Shown: positions 48,386 through 58,521, counted from the first letter of the stretch. The stretch is 64,000 nt of DNA from an uncultured Lachnospiraceae bacterium (GCA_946407725.1 CAMJPM010000003.1:1-64000); one strand, 5' to 3'. Numbers and translations: made by a program. The notes: generated by a model from the sequence alone, not told the origin.

Positions 48386-49546
48386 ATGGATTTTTCTTTT
48401 AGCAAGGAACACATTCTGGCGAGGAACCTTTTTAAGGAATTCGCTGAAAAAGAGGTTAAGCCTCTTGCCATCGAAGTTGATGAGAAACACGAATTTCCCA
48501 GGGAAACCGTAACAAAGATGCAGAAGTACGGCTTTATGGGAATTCCCATTCCGAAGGAATACGGCGGACAGGGCTGCGATCCCCTTACATACGCTATGTG
48601 TGTAGAAGAGCTGGCAAAGGTTTGCGGTACGACAGCAGTTATCGTTTCAGCCCATACTTCCCTTTGCTGCGATCCTATACTGACCTATGGTACAGAGGAG
48701 CAGAAGCAGAAATATCTGGTACCCCTTGCAAAGGGTGAAAAGCTTGGTGCTTTCGGTCTTACAGAGCCCGGGGCAGGAACTGACGCACAGGGTGTTCAGA
48801 CCAGGGCGGTTCTTTCCGAGGATGGAAAAGAGTGGATCCTTGACGGTTCCAAGTGCTTTATCACAAACGGTAAGGAAGCTGATGTTTACATCATCATCGC
48901 TTATACCGATATCGTAGAGGATAAGAAGGGCAGAAAGCAGAAGAAGTTCTCCGCATTCATAGTTGAGAAGGATACTCCCGGTTTTTCATTCGGAACAAAG
49001 GAAAACAAGATGGGTATCTGCGGTTCCTCAACCTACGAGCTTATTTTCCAGGATTGCCACATTCCTGCTGAGAACCTTCTTGGCACAAGAGGAAAGGGCT
49101 TTGCCATTGCCATGCATACTCTTGACGGCGGACGTATCGGTATTGCTGCACAGGCTCTTGGAATTGCTGAGGGCGCTCTTGACCGTACCATCGAGTACGT
49201 TAAGGAGAGGAAGCAGTTCGGACGTTCTATCGGCGCTTTCCAGAACACACAGTTCCAGCTTGCAAATATGGCTACACAGGTTGAAGCTGCAAAGCTTCTT
49301 GTATATCAGGCTGCTGATGCAAAGGCTACAAAGAGCTACTATGGCGTAGAAGCTGCGAAGGCAAAGCTTTTTGCTGCTGAGACCGCTATGGATGTTACCA
49401 CAAAGTGCGTACAGCTTTTCGGCGGATACGGATACATCAAAGAGTATGAAGTAGAGCGTATGATGAGGGATGCCAAGATAACAGAGATCTACGAAGGTAC
49501 TTCTGAAGTTCAGAGAATGGTTATTTCCGGAGCACTCTTAAAATAA
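48386..49546 (+). CDS. bcd: Butyryl-CoA dehydrogenase
   Basis: 'FGLTEPGAGTDAQGVQTRAV', 'CFITNGKEADVYIIIAYTD', 'YGYIKEYEVERMMRDAKITEIYEGTSEVQRMVI'. Confidence 0.96.
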   Translation: MDFSFSKEHILARNLFKEFAEKEVKPLAIEVDEKHEFPRETVTKMQKYGFMGIPIPKEYGGQGCDPLTYAMCVEELAKVCGTTAVIVSAHTSLCCDPILTYGTEEQKQKYLVPLAKGEKLGAFGLTEPGAGTDAQGVQTRAVLSEDGKEWILDGSKCFITNGKEADVYIIIAYTDIVEDKKGRKQKKFSAFIVEKDTPGFSFGTKENKMGICGSSTYELIFQDCHIPAENLLGTRGKGFAIAMHTLDGGRIGIAAQALGIAEGALDRTIEYVKERKQFGRSIGAFQNTQFQLANMATQVEAAKLLVYQAADAKATKSYYGVEAAKAKLFAAETAMDVTTKCVQLFGGYGYIKEYEVERMMRDAKITEIYEGTSEVQRMVISGALLK

Positions 49547-49559
49547 TTCAAATATGAAT

Positions 49560-49619
49560 GGCCCTTATTAAAGGCTTCTCCTTTTGGAAAACTGTCACCG
49601 AAGGAGACTTATGAGGGTC
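49560..49619. repeat. Nested hairpin in bcd-etfB spacer
   Basis: Outer GGCCCTTAT/ATGAGGGTC, inner TCTCCTT/AAGGAGA. Confidence 0.7.
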
Positions 49620-49644
49620 AGGAAAATAAGAAAGGAAAAAATAC

Positions 49645-50445
49645 ATGAAAATCGTTGTATGTATAAAGCAGGTGCCCGATACAAAGGGCGGGGTTAAGTT
49701 TAAACCCGATGGAACACTTGACAGAGGAGCAATGCTTGCCATCATGAATCCCGATGACAAGGCAGGACTTGAGGCAGCTCTCCGCTTAAAGGATGAGGAT
49801 CCGGACAATACCGAAGTTACCGTTGTTACCATGGGTCTTCCCAAGGCTGATGATGTTCTCCGTGAAGCTCTTGCAATGGGAGCGGATAAGGGACTTCTTA
49901 TTACAGACAGGGTTCTGGGCGGTGCAGATACCTGGGCTACCAGCTCCACTATAGCAGGAGCTCTTAAGAACATGGAGTATGACCTCATTATCACAGGACG
50001 TCAGGCTATTGACGGTGATACCGCACAGGTTGGACCCCAGATCTCCGAGCATCTCGGGATCCCCGTAATCTCCTATGCTGAAGAGATAAAGGTTGACAGG
50101 GCTGCAAAAACCGTTACGGTTAAGCGTCAGTTCGATGACAGATATCACATGCTGACAGCAAAGCTTCCCTGCCTTGTAACAGCTCTTTCAGAATTAAATG
50201 AGCCCCGTTACATGACTCCCGGCGGGATCTTTGATGCCTATGCAGACGCTGAGCGCGTTACCGTATGGGGCAGGGACAAGTTGGATGTGGCTGATGAGAA
50301 TATAGGTATGGGCGGATCACCCACAGTTATCGCCAAGGCTTCCGACAAGGTTGCCAAGGGCAAGGGCGAAGTTGTTGCTCCGGGTTCACCGGCTGAAGCA
50401 GTCGACTATATCTATGGTAAGCTGACAGAAAAGCACGTCTTATAA
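49645..50445 (+). CDS. etfB: Electron transfer flavoprotein beta subunit
   Basis: 'MKIVVCIKQVPDTKGGVKF', 'YDLIITGRQAIDGDTAQVGPQISEHLGIPVISYAEEI'. Confidence 0.96.
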   Translation: MKIVVCIKQVPDTKGGVKFKPDGTLDRGAMLAIMNPDDKAGLEAALRLKDEDPDNTEVTVVTMGLPKADDVLREALAMGADKGLLITDRVLGGADTWATSSTIAGALKNMEYDLIITGRQAIDGDTAQVGPQISEHLGIPVISYAEEIKVDRAAKTVTVKRQFDDRYHMLTAKLPCLVTALSELNEPRYMTPGGIFDAYADAERVTVWGRDKLDVADENIGMGGSPTVIAKASDKVAKGKGEVVAPGSPAEAVDYIYGKLTEKHVL

Positions 50446-50459
50446 GAAGGAGGATTAAA

Positions 50460-51500
50460 ATGTCATTAGAAGAATATAAGGGCGTGTTTATTTACGCTCA
50501 GCAGGTAGATAATGAGGTTTCAAGCATTGCTTTAGAACTTCTGGGCAAAGCCAGGGATCTGGCAAATGACCTGGATAACAAGCAGGTTACGGCAGTGCTT
50601 ATCGGCTCTGAGGTCGGAGGTCTTACGGACATCCTTGCAGAGTACGGCGCTGACAGGGTCATCGTGGTTGATGATCCCGAGCTTAAGGAGTACAGGACAG
50701 AGCCCTATGCTCATGCACTTGCATCTGTAATAAACGAGTTCAAGCCTGAGATCATGCTTGTAGGCGCAACAGCCATCGGCCGTGATCTGGGACCCAGGGT
50801 ATCAGCAAGGGTACACACAGGACTTACCGCAGACTGCACACAGCTTGATATAGGTGACTTTCCCCTGCAGCCCGTAGAAGGTCAGGAGCAGAAGCATAAG
50901 CAGCTCCTTATGACCCGTCCCGCTTTCGGCGGAAATACAATAGCCACCATTGCCTGCCCTAATTTCAGGCCCCAGATGGCAACAGTACGTCCCGGCGTTA
51001 TGCAGAAGATCGCTCCGAATAAGGGGGCTAAGGCAGAGGTTGTTGATTACAATCCCGGCTTCACGCCCAATGACTGCTATGTAACCATAGACAAGATCGT
51101 TAAGGAAGTATCCGGTGTTGCAAATATTCAGGACGCAAAGGTTCTGGTATCCGGCGGCCGTGGAGTCGGCAGCCCCGAGAACTTTAAGATCCTCGAGGAG
51201 CTGGCAGCATGCTTCAAGGGCGGCATGGTTTCCTGCTCACGTGCGGTTGTTGACAGCGGCTGGAAGCCCAAGGATATGCAGGTAGGACAGACCGGAAAGA
51301 CCGTTCGTCCCCATGTTTATTTTGCCATCGGTATATCCGGCGCAATCCAGCACGCAGCAGGAATGGAAGAGTCCGATATCATCATCGCCATCAATAAGGA
51401 CGAGAACGCTCCTATCTTTGATATAGCTGATTACGGTATCGTAGGCGACTTAAACAAGATCGTTCCCGAGCTTACAAAGAAGATCAAGGCTGCTGAGTAA
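50460..51500 (+). CDS. etfA: Electron transfer flavoprotein alpha subunit
   Basis: 'KVLVSGGRGVGSPENFKILEELA', 'VGQTGKTVRPHVYFAIGISGAIQHAAGMEESDIIIAINKDENAPIFDIADYGIVGDL'. Confidence 0.97.
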   Translation: MSLEEYKGVFIYAQQVDNEVSSIALELLGKARDLANDLDNKQVTAVLIGSEVGGLTDILAEYGADRVIVVDDPELKEYRTEPYAHALASVINEFKPEIMLVGATAIGRDLGPRVSARVHTGLTADCTQLDIGDFPLQPVEGQEQKHKQLLMTRPAFGGNTIATIACPNFRPQMATVRPGVMQKIAPNKGAKAEVVDYNPGFTPNDCYVTIDKIVKEVSGVANIQDAKVLVSGGRGVGSPENFKILEELAACFKGGMVSCSRAVVDSGWKPKDMQVGQTGKTVRPHVYFAIGISGAIQHAAGMEESDIIIAINKDENAPIFDIADYGIVGDLNKIVPELTKKIKAAE

Positions 51501-51524
51501 AATTGTTTTATTCGTAAAATCACC

Positions 51525-51553
51525 AAATCCGGTCCTTTCGGGGGCCGGATTTT
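51525..51553 (+). terminator. Intrinsic terminator of the butyrate operon
   Basis: AAATCCGGTCC-tttcgg-GGGCCGGATTTT. Confidence 0.85.
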
Positions 51554-51628
51554 GCATTCCTCCCGTTAAAGGGTCATTGAAAAAAGTCCTTCCGTTGTGT
51601 AAAATAAGGCATGACGGGAGACCTTTTT

Positions 51629-52967
51629 ATGGGTACTTATGTTAATCCGAGAAGCGAGAGCATGCAGTCCGCGGTGAGATCAGAGATTTATGTGGATAAA
51701 ACAGGATTGCTTAAGGTGCTGAATAAAAACCTGGGAACTGAGAAACGATATTTTTCCGTAAGCAGAGCCAGACGTTTCGGTAAGTCCATGGCTGCGGGAA
51801 TGATAGATGCCTGTTACAGCAGGGAATGTGATTCACGGGAGCTTTTTTCACCCTATGAAATAGCGAAAGATCCGGATTTTGAGAAATATCTGAATAAGTA
51901 TAATGTACTGCATTTTGATGTGGCAACTTATTTTAATTCCGCAAAGAAGCCTGAAGATATCATTCCGAATCTGGATAAGGCGCTGTTACAGTCGGTGATT
52001 GAGGAATTCCCTTTCTTAAAAAAACTGAAGCCCGAGAATACCGCACAGGCTGTTTTTAGGGTATATGAAAAGGAAAATATTCAGTTCATAGTCATAATTG
52101 ATGAATATGACTGTATCGTACGGGATGCTCCCGACAATGAGGAGCTTATCAGGGATTATCTGAAGTATCTCAGAGGGCTCTTTAAGACCGAGGAGTCGAA
52201 GAAATTCCTGGCCCTGGGCTATATCACGGGAATACTTCCCATAAAAAAGGTGAACGGAGAATCTGCTCTTAATAATTTCATGGAATATACCATGACCGAT
52301 CCTAAGGAGCTCCAGACTTATTTTGGTTTTGGGCGAAAGGATCCGGGTTAATATAAGGCGCTTCCAGAATGATGTAACCCAGTTTGAATTTAAAGATGAT
52401 GTTTTAGCCTGTCTTATACATATGGGGTATCTCGGATATGATGCTTATACAAAGGAGGCATTCATACCAAACCGGGAGGTCGCGGAGGTCTTTGAGGACA
52501 CTATAGCAACAGGTGACTGGGACGATGTGGCGGACGCTCTGAGGAGATCGGATGAACTCTTACGGGCAGTGCAGGAAAGGGAGGAAGAAAAGGTCGCGAA
52601 GGTCATTTCCGGGTCACATCAGGACTATGCCTCGATAATAAACTATAATGATGAAAATGCCCTGGCACTTGCCATCATGGTGAGCTTTTATACCGCAAGG
52701 GCTGATTATTATGTGAAAAGAGAGCTTCCTTTGGGAAGAGGCTTTGCTGATATAGTATTTATACCCAAGCGTGAGGGGGAAGTTCCTGCCATGATCGTGG
52801 AACTGAAATATAACCGCAGCGCAAGGGCGGCAATAAGACAGATAAAGGATAAGAAATATACCGGAGCCCTTTCGGACTATAAGGGCAAGATAGTGCTTGT
52901 GGGCATCAACTATTCGAAAAAAACCGGAAAGTATACCTGCAGGATCGAAACATTTACCATAAACTGA
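51629..52967 (+). pseudogene. AAA-ATPase-like / PD-(D/E)XK nuclease (PF09820/PF08011-type) gene with internal deletion and frameshift
   Basis: N-terminal 'SVSRARRFGKSMAAGMIDACY', 'FIVIIDEYDCIVRD', 'ALNNFMEYTMTDPKELQTYFGF' then stop; C-terminal part in another frame 'GERIRVNIRRFQNDVTQFEFKDDVLACLIHMGYLGYD...GRGFADIVFIPKREGEVPAMIVELKY'. Confidence 0.8.
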
Positions 52968-54847
52968 TGCGAAAAAAAAGTCTTTTTATAATCTTCATAA
53001 TGGCTTTTATGCCGCTTATGATCTATCTGTGCTGGTACGTATATGCCAATGATCCGTTTCTGGGGTACAGATCATATTTTGACACTATTTCCATTGATGT
53101 GAACGGCAAGGGAAAGACAAAGACCATTTTTACCTTTACTCCCGAAAGATTTCGGGAGGACCACTATATTTTCCTGCCTTCATCCGCAGTGTTATCGGAA
53201 ACAAAAATCTATTATAAGACCGATGGCGTATTGCTGCTGTCTTTTGAAAATGAAGAGGATAAGGCTCTGTATTCCGGGGGCAACCTCTCCAATGTTGAAA
53301 GGGATAAGATATATCAGGCTTCCTTTGTGAGCAGGTCCGGGGAGCTTTTGGAAAAGGGCAAGGTCATGTTCATGCAGTCCGTGGATACTGCGGCAGTCTA
53401 TGTGGACACTGCAAGCGGCGGTATGGATAACATCTATGCGGATAAGGAGCACAGGGAAAGAGGAAAGATATTCATAGAAGACGGCAGTGGAAAGATCGAG
53501 TACATGGGTGACCTGAAATACATCAAGGGACATGGCAATACCACCTGGAAAGAGGATAAGAAGTCTCTGGGGATAGTGCTGGAGGATGCTGCGGATCTCT
53601 TTAATATGGGCGCTTCCTATGACTGGGTGCTTATGGCAAACTGTATGGATCAGACCATGATGGCAAATTCCATGGTCTATGACATGGGCAGAAAGGCCGG
53701 AATGAGATTTACAGCAGAGATGAAATACGCCGACCTCTACCTGAACGGCCATTATAACGGACTCTACCAGATAGCTGAAAAAAACAAGGTAGCTCCGGGA
53801 AGAGTGGATATCACCGATCTGAATACAAAAAACCAGAGGGCAAACACAGCCATAGATCCTTTAAGCTATGAGGTATACTCTGTAAATTACTCGGATCCGG
53901 GGGAACGTCAGGGACTATTTCTTCCCTATGATCCCGTGGATATATCCGGAGGTTATCTTATCGAGCACGATTACGGCGAAAAATACGACCATGAGGTATC
54001 GAAGTTCAGGACGAAGACCGGAGACAGGTTTGTGCTCCGCTCGCCGGTATATGCTTCAAAGGCAGAGGTGGATTATATAGCGGGGGTCTTTGAAGAACTG
54101 GAGGAAAAGGCGGAAAAAGGCGAAGATGTTTCGGATCTCATAAACCTTGAGAGCTTTGCCGACAAGTATCTGCTTGAAGAGATAGTGAAAAACGACGGCG
54201 CCGGTGCAACCAGCTCTTACTTCTATAAGGATGCGGACGGTGTGGATCCCCTAATATACGCCGGCCCACCCTGGGATTACGATATGGCTCTCGGAAACAG
54301 CGGAAGGGGGCTTACGGATGTGGCGGACCATCTGGATTTCTGTACCAACCACATGCAGCACACGCTGATATTCTACTATCTCTATATGAATAACAGGGAT
54401 TTCCTGTCTCTGGTAAAAAAGAATTACAGAGAAAAATACAGGCCCCAGATAGTTGATCTTTTAGAGGGGGGACTTGATGAATATGTTTCTGTAGTGGATC
54501 AGGACGACGACATGGATACTGCCAGATGGCAGAGGGGTCCGGATGAGAGAATGGAAGCCGTGGAGATATTCAGGGAGTTCCTGAAAAAGAGGATGGATTT
54601 CCTGGACAGGGTGTGGCTGAATGACGAAAAGATATATATTGTCCATCTGGAAAAGGAGGGAACCAGCAGAAACCCCTATATAGGGCTTCTGGAGGGCGGA
54701 ACCATGCAGGTCCTGCCTTCTCCCCGTTCCGGTGGACAGGACACTGTATGGTGGGTAAACAAGGAAACCGGAGAGACAGTTGACGAAAACACAAGGATAT
54801 ATGAAGATATGGTGATAATATCTTCGGCCTATTACGAAGAAAAATAG
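52967..54847 (+). CDS. CotH kinase family protein
   Basis: 'IKGHGNTTWKEDKKSLGIVLEDAADLFNMGASYDWVLMANCMDQTMMANSMVYDMGRKAGM', 'YADLYLNGHYNGLYQIAEK', 'GGYLIEHDY'. Confidence 0.9.
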   Translation: MRKKSLFIIFIMAFMPLMIYLCWYVYANDPFLGYRSYFDTISIDVNGKGKTKTIFTFTPERFREDHYIFLPSSAVLSETKIYYKTDGVLLLSFENEEDKALYSGGNLSNVERDKIYQASFVSRSGELLEKGKVMFMQSVDTAAVYVDTASGGMDNIYADKEHRERGKIFIEDGSGKIEYMGDLKYIKGHGNTTWKEDKKSLGIVLEDAADLFNMGASYDWVLMANCMDQTMMANSMVYDMGRKAGMRFTAEMKYADLYLNGHYNGLYQIAEKNKVAPGRVDITDLNTKNQRANTAIDPLSYEVYSVNYSDPGERQGLFLPYDPVDISGGYLIEHDYGEKYDHEVSKFRTKTGDRFVLRSPVYASKAEVDYIAGVFEELEEKAEKGEDVSDLINLESFADKYLLEEIVKNDGAGATSSYFYKDADGVDPLIYAGPPWDYDMALGNSGRGLTDVADHLDFCTNHMQHTLIFYYLYMNNRDFLSLVKKNYREKYRPQIVDLLEGGLDEYVSVVDQDDDMDTARWQRGPDERMEAVEIFREFLKKRMDFLDRVWLNDEKIYIVHLEKEGTSRNPYIGLLEGGTMQVLPSPRSGGQDTVWWVNKETGETVDENTRIYEDMVIISSAYYEEK

Positions 54848-54915
54848 CAATTCGTTGTATTAAAACAGTGATTCAGTAATTCTGGCGATTAAATAATATA
54901 ATGTTATAAGCAGTA

Positions 54916-55635
54916 ATGGAAGAACAATACAGGCATGAATACAAATATCCCCTGTCTGAGACCGCTCTTAAAATGTTCGGCAGCAGACTGAAGGGGATCA
55001 TGAAGAAGGATCCCCATGCCGGGGATGACGGAAAGTATTTAATAAGAAGTATTTATTATGATGACGTCTATGACAGCTGCTTCAGGGATAATGAAGACGG
55101 CATGGAGGTCAAGGAAAAATTCCGGATAAGGGCTTATAATGCTGATAACTCCTTTATTTCCCTTGAGCTTAAGCGGAAGGAACACGGAAAGACACAGAAG
55201 CTGTCGGAAGTAATAGACATGGAGCTCTACAGGCACCTGGTATTCGGAGAGCCTTATCGGACGCCGGAACGGGCAGGTCCTCTTGCAAAAACCCTTATTA
55301 TGCAGAGGAAAACAAGGCTTATGGGGCCGAAGATCATAGTTCAGTATGAGAGGGAACCCTTCATATATGAAAAGGGAAACGTGAGGGTCACCTTTGACCG
55401 TTTTATTTCCTTCTCACCCCTCATTGAACGGATGTTTGAAAAGGATGCCTGTGCAATGCCGGTGCTTCCCGAAGGGATACATCTTCTGGAAGTAAAATGG
55501 GATGAATTCCTGCCGGAGGAGATAAGGATCGCGCTGGAGAACAGTAACCTGCAAAGCACCTCCTTTTCAAAATACTATCTGGGCATGCAGAGCCTCAGGA
55601 ACACTTATTACTACAAAAACAGTTTTAGTTTATGA
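54916..55635 (+). CDS. VTC-domain polyphosphate polymerase family protein
   Basis: 'RHEYKYPLSETALKMF', 'YLIRSIYYDDVYDSCFRDNEDGMEVKEKFRIRAYNADNSFISLELKRKEHGKTQKLS'. Confidence 0.9.
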   Translation: MEEQYRHEYKYPLSETALKMFGSRLKGIMKKDPHAGDDGKYLIRSIYYDDVYDSCFRDNEDGMEVKEKFRIRAYNADNSFISLELKRKEHGKTQKLSEVIDMELYRHLVFGEPYRTPERAGPLAKTLIMQRKTRLMGPKIIVQYEREPFIYEKGNVRVTFDRFISFSPLIERMFEKDACAMPVLPEGIHLLEVKWDEFLPEEIRIALENSNLQSTSFSKYYLGMQSLRNTYYYKNSFSL

Positions 55636-55643
55636 TTTACAGC

Positions 55644-55678
55644 TATCTGTTCAGAACCCGGAAGGTTCAAAACAGATA
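55644..55678. repeat. Inverted-repeat copy of the TTCAGAACC family
   Basis: TATCTGTTCAGAACC-cggaa-GGTTCAAAACAGATA. Confidence 0.65.
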
Positions 55679-55779
55679 CTCTCTTATCGGTACCGGGCAG
55701 GCACGATACCGATGTTACCGGTTTAAGTTTCTCTTTGGGAAACGGACAAAGCACACCAGCCTGCAGAAAGGTACAGAAA

Positions 55780-56457
55780 ATGGAATTGGGAAAGATATTT
55801 AATCAGGCTTTTTTACAGGGGTTTGCAGGACGTGACATAGGAACAAAGGAGATAATGATCTCCCTTATAATCACCGCGGTTTTGTCGGTGTATATCTTCT
55901 TTATATACAGAGCGGTCACGAGGAAACACTTCTATTCAAAGAATTTCAATATATCCCTGGCTGTTGTGAGCCTTATCACCTGCGGCATAATCCTTACCAT
56001 CCAGTCCAGCCTGGTGGTATCCCTGGGTATGGTGGGTGCCCTTTCCATTGTCAGGTTCCGTACAGCGGTGAAAGAGCCTATGGATCTTGGATTTATGTTC
56101 TGGTCCATTTCCATCGGAATAATGTGTGGTGCCGGAATGACGGAGATCGCAATCCTTACATCCCTTGTGGTAACAATAATGATAGTGGTTCTGGAATTCG
56201 TTCCCATAGGGAAGGCTCCGGTACTGCTTCTGGTAAATTTCGGGGATTCTTCCGACACGGAGGAGGAGCTTGAGAGGGCAGTGGAGGCCAATACCGCTTT
56301 CCATAAGGTGCGCTCCAGAAATGTGACGGGGGGTGTCACGGATATAGTTTACGAAGTCCGCCTTAAAGATGAGAAGGCTCTTTCGAAGGCAGTCGCAGAC
56401 ATAAAGGGAGTCAATTCCTCAACAGTAATGTCCCACGACGGGGAGATAAGTATCTGA
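55780..56457 (+). CDS. DUF4956 family membrane protein
   Basis: 'SLAVVSLITCGIILTIQSSLVVSLGMVGALSIVRFRTAVKEPMDLGFMFWSISIGIMCGAGM'. Confidence 0.88.
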   Translation: MELGKIFNQAFLQGFAGRDIGTKEIMISLIITAVLSVYIFFIYRAVTRKHFYSKNFNISLAVVSLITCGIILTIQSSLVVSLGMVGALSIVRFRTAVKEPMDLGFMFWSISIGIMCGAGMTEIAILTSLVVTIMIVVLEFVPIGKAPVLLLVNFGDSSDTEEELERAVEANTAFHKVRSRNVTGGVTDIVYEVRLKDEKALSKAVADIKGVNSSTVMSHDGEISI

Positions 56458-56526
56458 ATAGTTATCTGAAAAAATCAGATTCGGCAATTTTCACAAAATT
56501 TATTCCGAAATTTTTTGAAAAAGTAC

Positions 56527-56555
56527 TTGCAATCTGTTAAACCCTTGTGTATAAT
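56527..56555 (+). promoter_or_regulatory. Sigma-A-like promoter of the S10 operon
   Basis: TTGCAA-17 bp-TATAAT. Confidence 0.85.
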
Positions 56556-56559
56556 AGCG

Positions 56560-56790
56560 TTTACTGTGACATTGATAGCTGTGAAGCGTGAAGTTGCGGC
56601 CATGGGCCGGTATCTCCGTGGAGCGAATGTCAAGTCAAGATACTGACGGCAAGTCACTGTAGCGTATAAGTTCCGTATTTAATATGGAGAACAACGGGTT
56701 GTTTTTGAATGTGGGTAAAGAGGACACACCCGGGAACGTGTACAGTCACCGCTTGTCGTGCTTGAGAAATAAAAAGTACGAATAAGGAGG
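56560..56790 (+). promoter_or_regulatory. Long (~240 nt) 5' leader of S10 operon, candidate structured regulatory leader
   Basis: Non-coding stretch between consensus promoter and rpsJ RBS. Confidence 0.45.
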
Positions 56791-56801
56791 CGACTTTTTT
56801 T

Positions 56802-57119
56802 ATGACAAATCAGGTAATGAGAATAATACTGAAAGCTTATGATCATCAGCTTATCGATTCTTCGGCAAAGAAGATCATCGAGACGGTCAGGAAGAACGGT
56901 TCCGTTGTAAGAGGACCGGTGCCCCTTCCCACAAAGAAAGAGGTGGTTACAATTCTTCGTGCCGTACACAAGTACAAGGACTCCAGAGAGCAGTTCGAGC
57001 AGAGGACACACAAGAGGCTTATCGACATCATCTCCCCCACACAGAAGACCGTCGACTCACTGTCCAGACTTGAGATGCCCGCAGGTGTCTATATCGACAT
57101 TAAGATGAAGCAGAGCTAA
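56802..57119 (+). CDS. rpsJ: Ribosomal protein S10
   Basis: '[41 protein letters not shown]'. Confidence 0.98.
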   Translation: MTNQVMRIILKAYDHQLIDSSAKKIIETVRKNGSVVRGPVPLPTKKEVVTILRAVHKYKDSREQFEQRTHKRLIDIISPTQKTVDSLSRLEMPAGVYIDIKMKQS

Positions 57120-57193
57120 GTTTTTGGTATGATGTATGAACATCCGGAGAAGCTTAAGGCGGAGGGTGTTCCAATGCAGAAAGGTGAAAGAAA

Positions 57194-57877
57194 ATGACAA
57201 AAGCAATTTTGGCAAAGAAGATCGGGATGACACAGATCTTCGACGAAAAGGGAGTTGTTACTCCGGTAACTGTCCTTGAGGCGGGACCCTGTACGGTAAC
57301 CCAGATCAAGACAAAGGAAAATGACGGCTATGATGCCATCCAGGTGGGCTTCGGCGACATCAAGGATAAGGTTGTTGAGAAGGATGCCGGCGGAAGCAGA
57401 AAGATTGCTCATGCACACGGAACCACAAAGGCCCTTGTAGGACATTTCAAGAAGGCCGGAACCGCAAGCAAGAAGTATTTGAGAGAGTTCAAATTTGACA
57501 ACGCTTCCGAGTATCAGCTTGCGCAGGAGATAAAGGCAGACATATTCGCAGCCGGGGATTTTGTTGACGCGACAGCCATCAGCAAGGGAAAAGGTTTCCA
57601 GGGAACCATAAAGAGACTGGGACAGCACAGAGGACCCATGAAGCACGGTTCAAAGTTCCATCGTCACCAGGGTTCAAACGGTGCCTGCTCAAGCCCCAGC
57701 CGTGTATATAAGGGTAAGGGGATGCCCGGACATATGGGTTCAAAGAGGATCACTGTCCAGAACCTTGAGATCGTCCGTGTTGACGCTGAGAAGAACCTTA
57801 TTCTTGTAAAGGGAGCAGTGCCCGGGGCAAGAAAAGCCCTTGTAACAATAAAAGAGACAGTTAAGGGCAATAAATAA
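57194..57877 (+). CDS. rplC: Ribosomal protein L3
   Basis: '[30 protein letters not shown]', '[18 protein letters not shown]'. Confidence 0.98.
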   Translation: MTKAILAKKIGMTQIFDEKGVVTPVTVLEAGPCTVTQIKTKENDGYDAIQVGFGDIKDKVVEKDAGGSRKIAHAHGTTKALVGHFKKAGTASKKYLREFKFDNASEYQLAQEIKADIFAAGDFVDATAISKGKGFQGTIKRLGQHRGPMKHGSKFHRHQGSNGACSSPSRVYKGKGMPGHMGSKRITVQNLEIVRVDAEKNLILVKGAVPGARKALVTIKETVKGNK

Positions 57878-57900
57878 TACCGGGGAAGGAGGAAAAGAAA

Positions 57901-58521
57901 TTGGCCAGTGTATCTATATACAACATGGAAGGCAAAGAAGTAGGAAGTATGGATCTTTCCGATGAGGTCTTCGGTGTAAAGGTAAACGAAAATCTTGTTC
58001 ATCAGGCAGTTTTGAAGCAGCTTGCGGATAACCGCCAGGGAACGCAGGAAGCAAAGACACGTTCCGAAGTTTCCGGAGGAGGCAGAAAGCCCTGGAAGCA
58101 GAAGGGAACCGGACATGCCCGTCAGGGATCGACCAGGTCTCCCCAGTGGACGCACGGTGGAATGGTATTCGCTCCCGTTCCCAGGGATTATTCCTTTAAG
58201 ATGAATAAGAAGGAAAAGAGGATAGCATTAAAGAGCGCTCTTACAAGCCGCGTACAGGACAACAAGTTCATCGTTCTTGATGAGATTAAGCTTGAAGAGA
58301 TCAAGACAAAGAAGTTCCAGGAGATGCTTAATGCCCTTAAGGTAAATAAGGCAATGGTAATCCTTGACAGCCTTGACAGAAATGCGATCCTTTCAGCAAG
58401 GAACATTCCGGATGTCATAACAGCCCAGGTCAATACCATAAACACTTATGACATCATGAAGTACAGCACGGTCATCGCTACAAAGGCCGCTGTTGAGAAG
58501 ATCCAGGAGGTGTACGCATAA
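57901..58521 (+). CDS. rplD: Ribosomal protein L4 (TTG start)
   Basis: 'QGTQEAKTRSEVSGGGRKPWKQKGTGHARQGSTRSPQWTHGGMVFAP'. Confidence 0.98.
   Translation: MASVSIYNMEGKEVGSMDLSDEVFGVKVNENLVHQAVLKQLADNRQGTQEAKTRSEVSGGGRKPWKQKGTGHARQGSTRSPQWTHGGMVFAPVPRDYSFKMNKKEKRIALKSALTSRVQDNKFIVLDEIKLEEIKTKKFQEMLNALKVNKAMVILDSLDRNAILSARNIPDVITAQVNTINTYDIMKYSTVIATKAAVEKIQEVYA

Noticed and set aside
52300-52345. Programmed frameshift joining the two AAA/PD-(D/E)XK parts
   Set aside because: Conserved middle segment appears missing, so a simple shift would not restore the protein.
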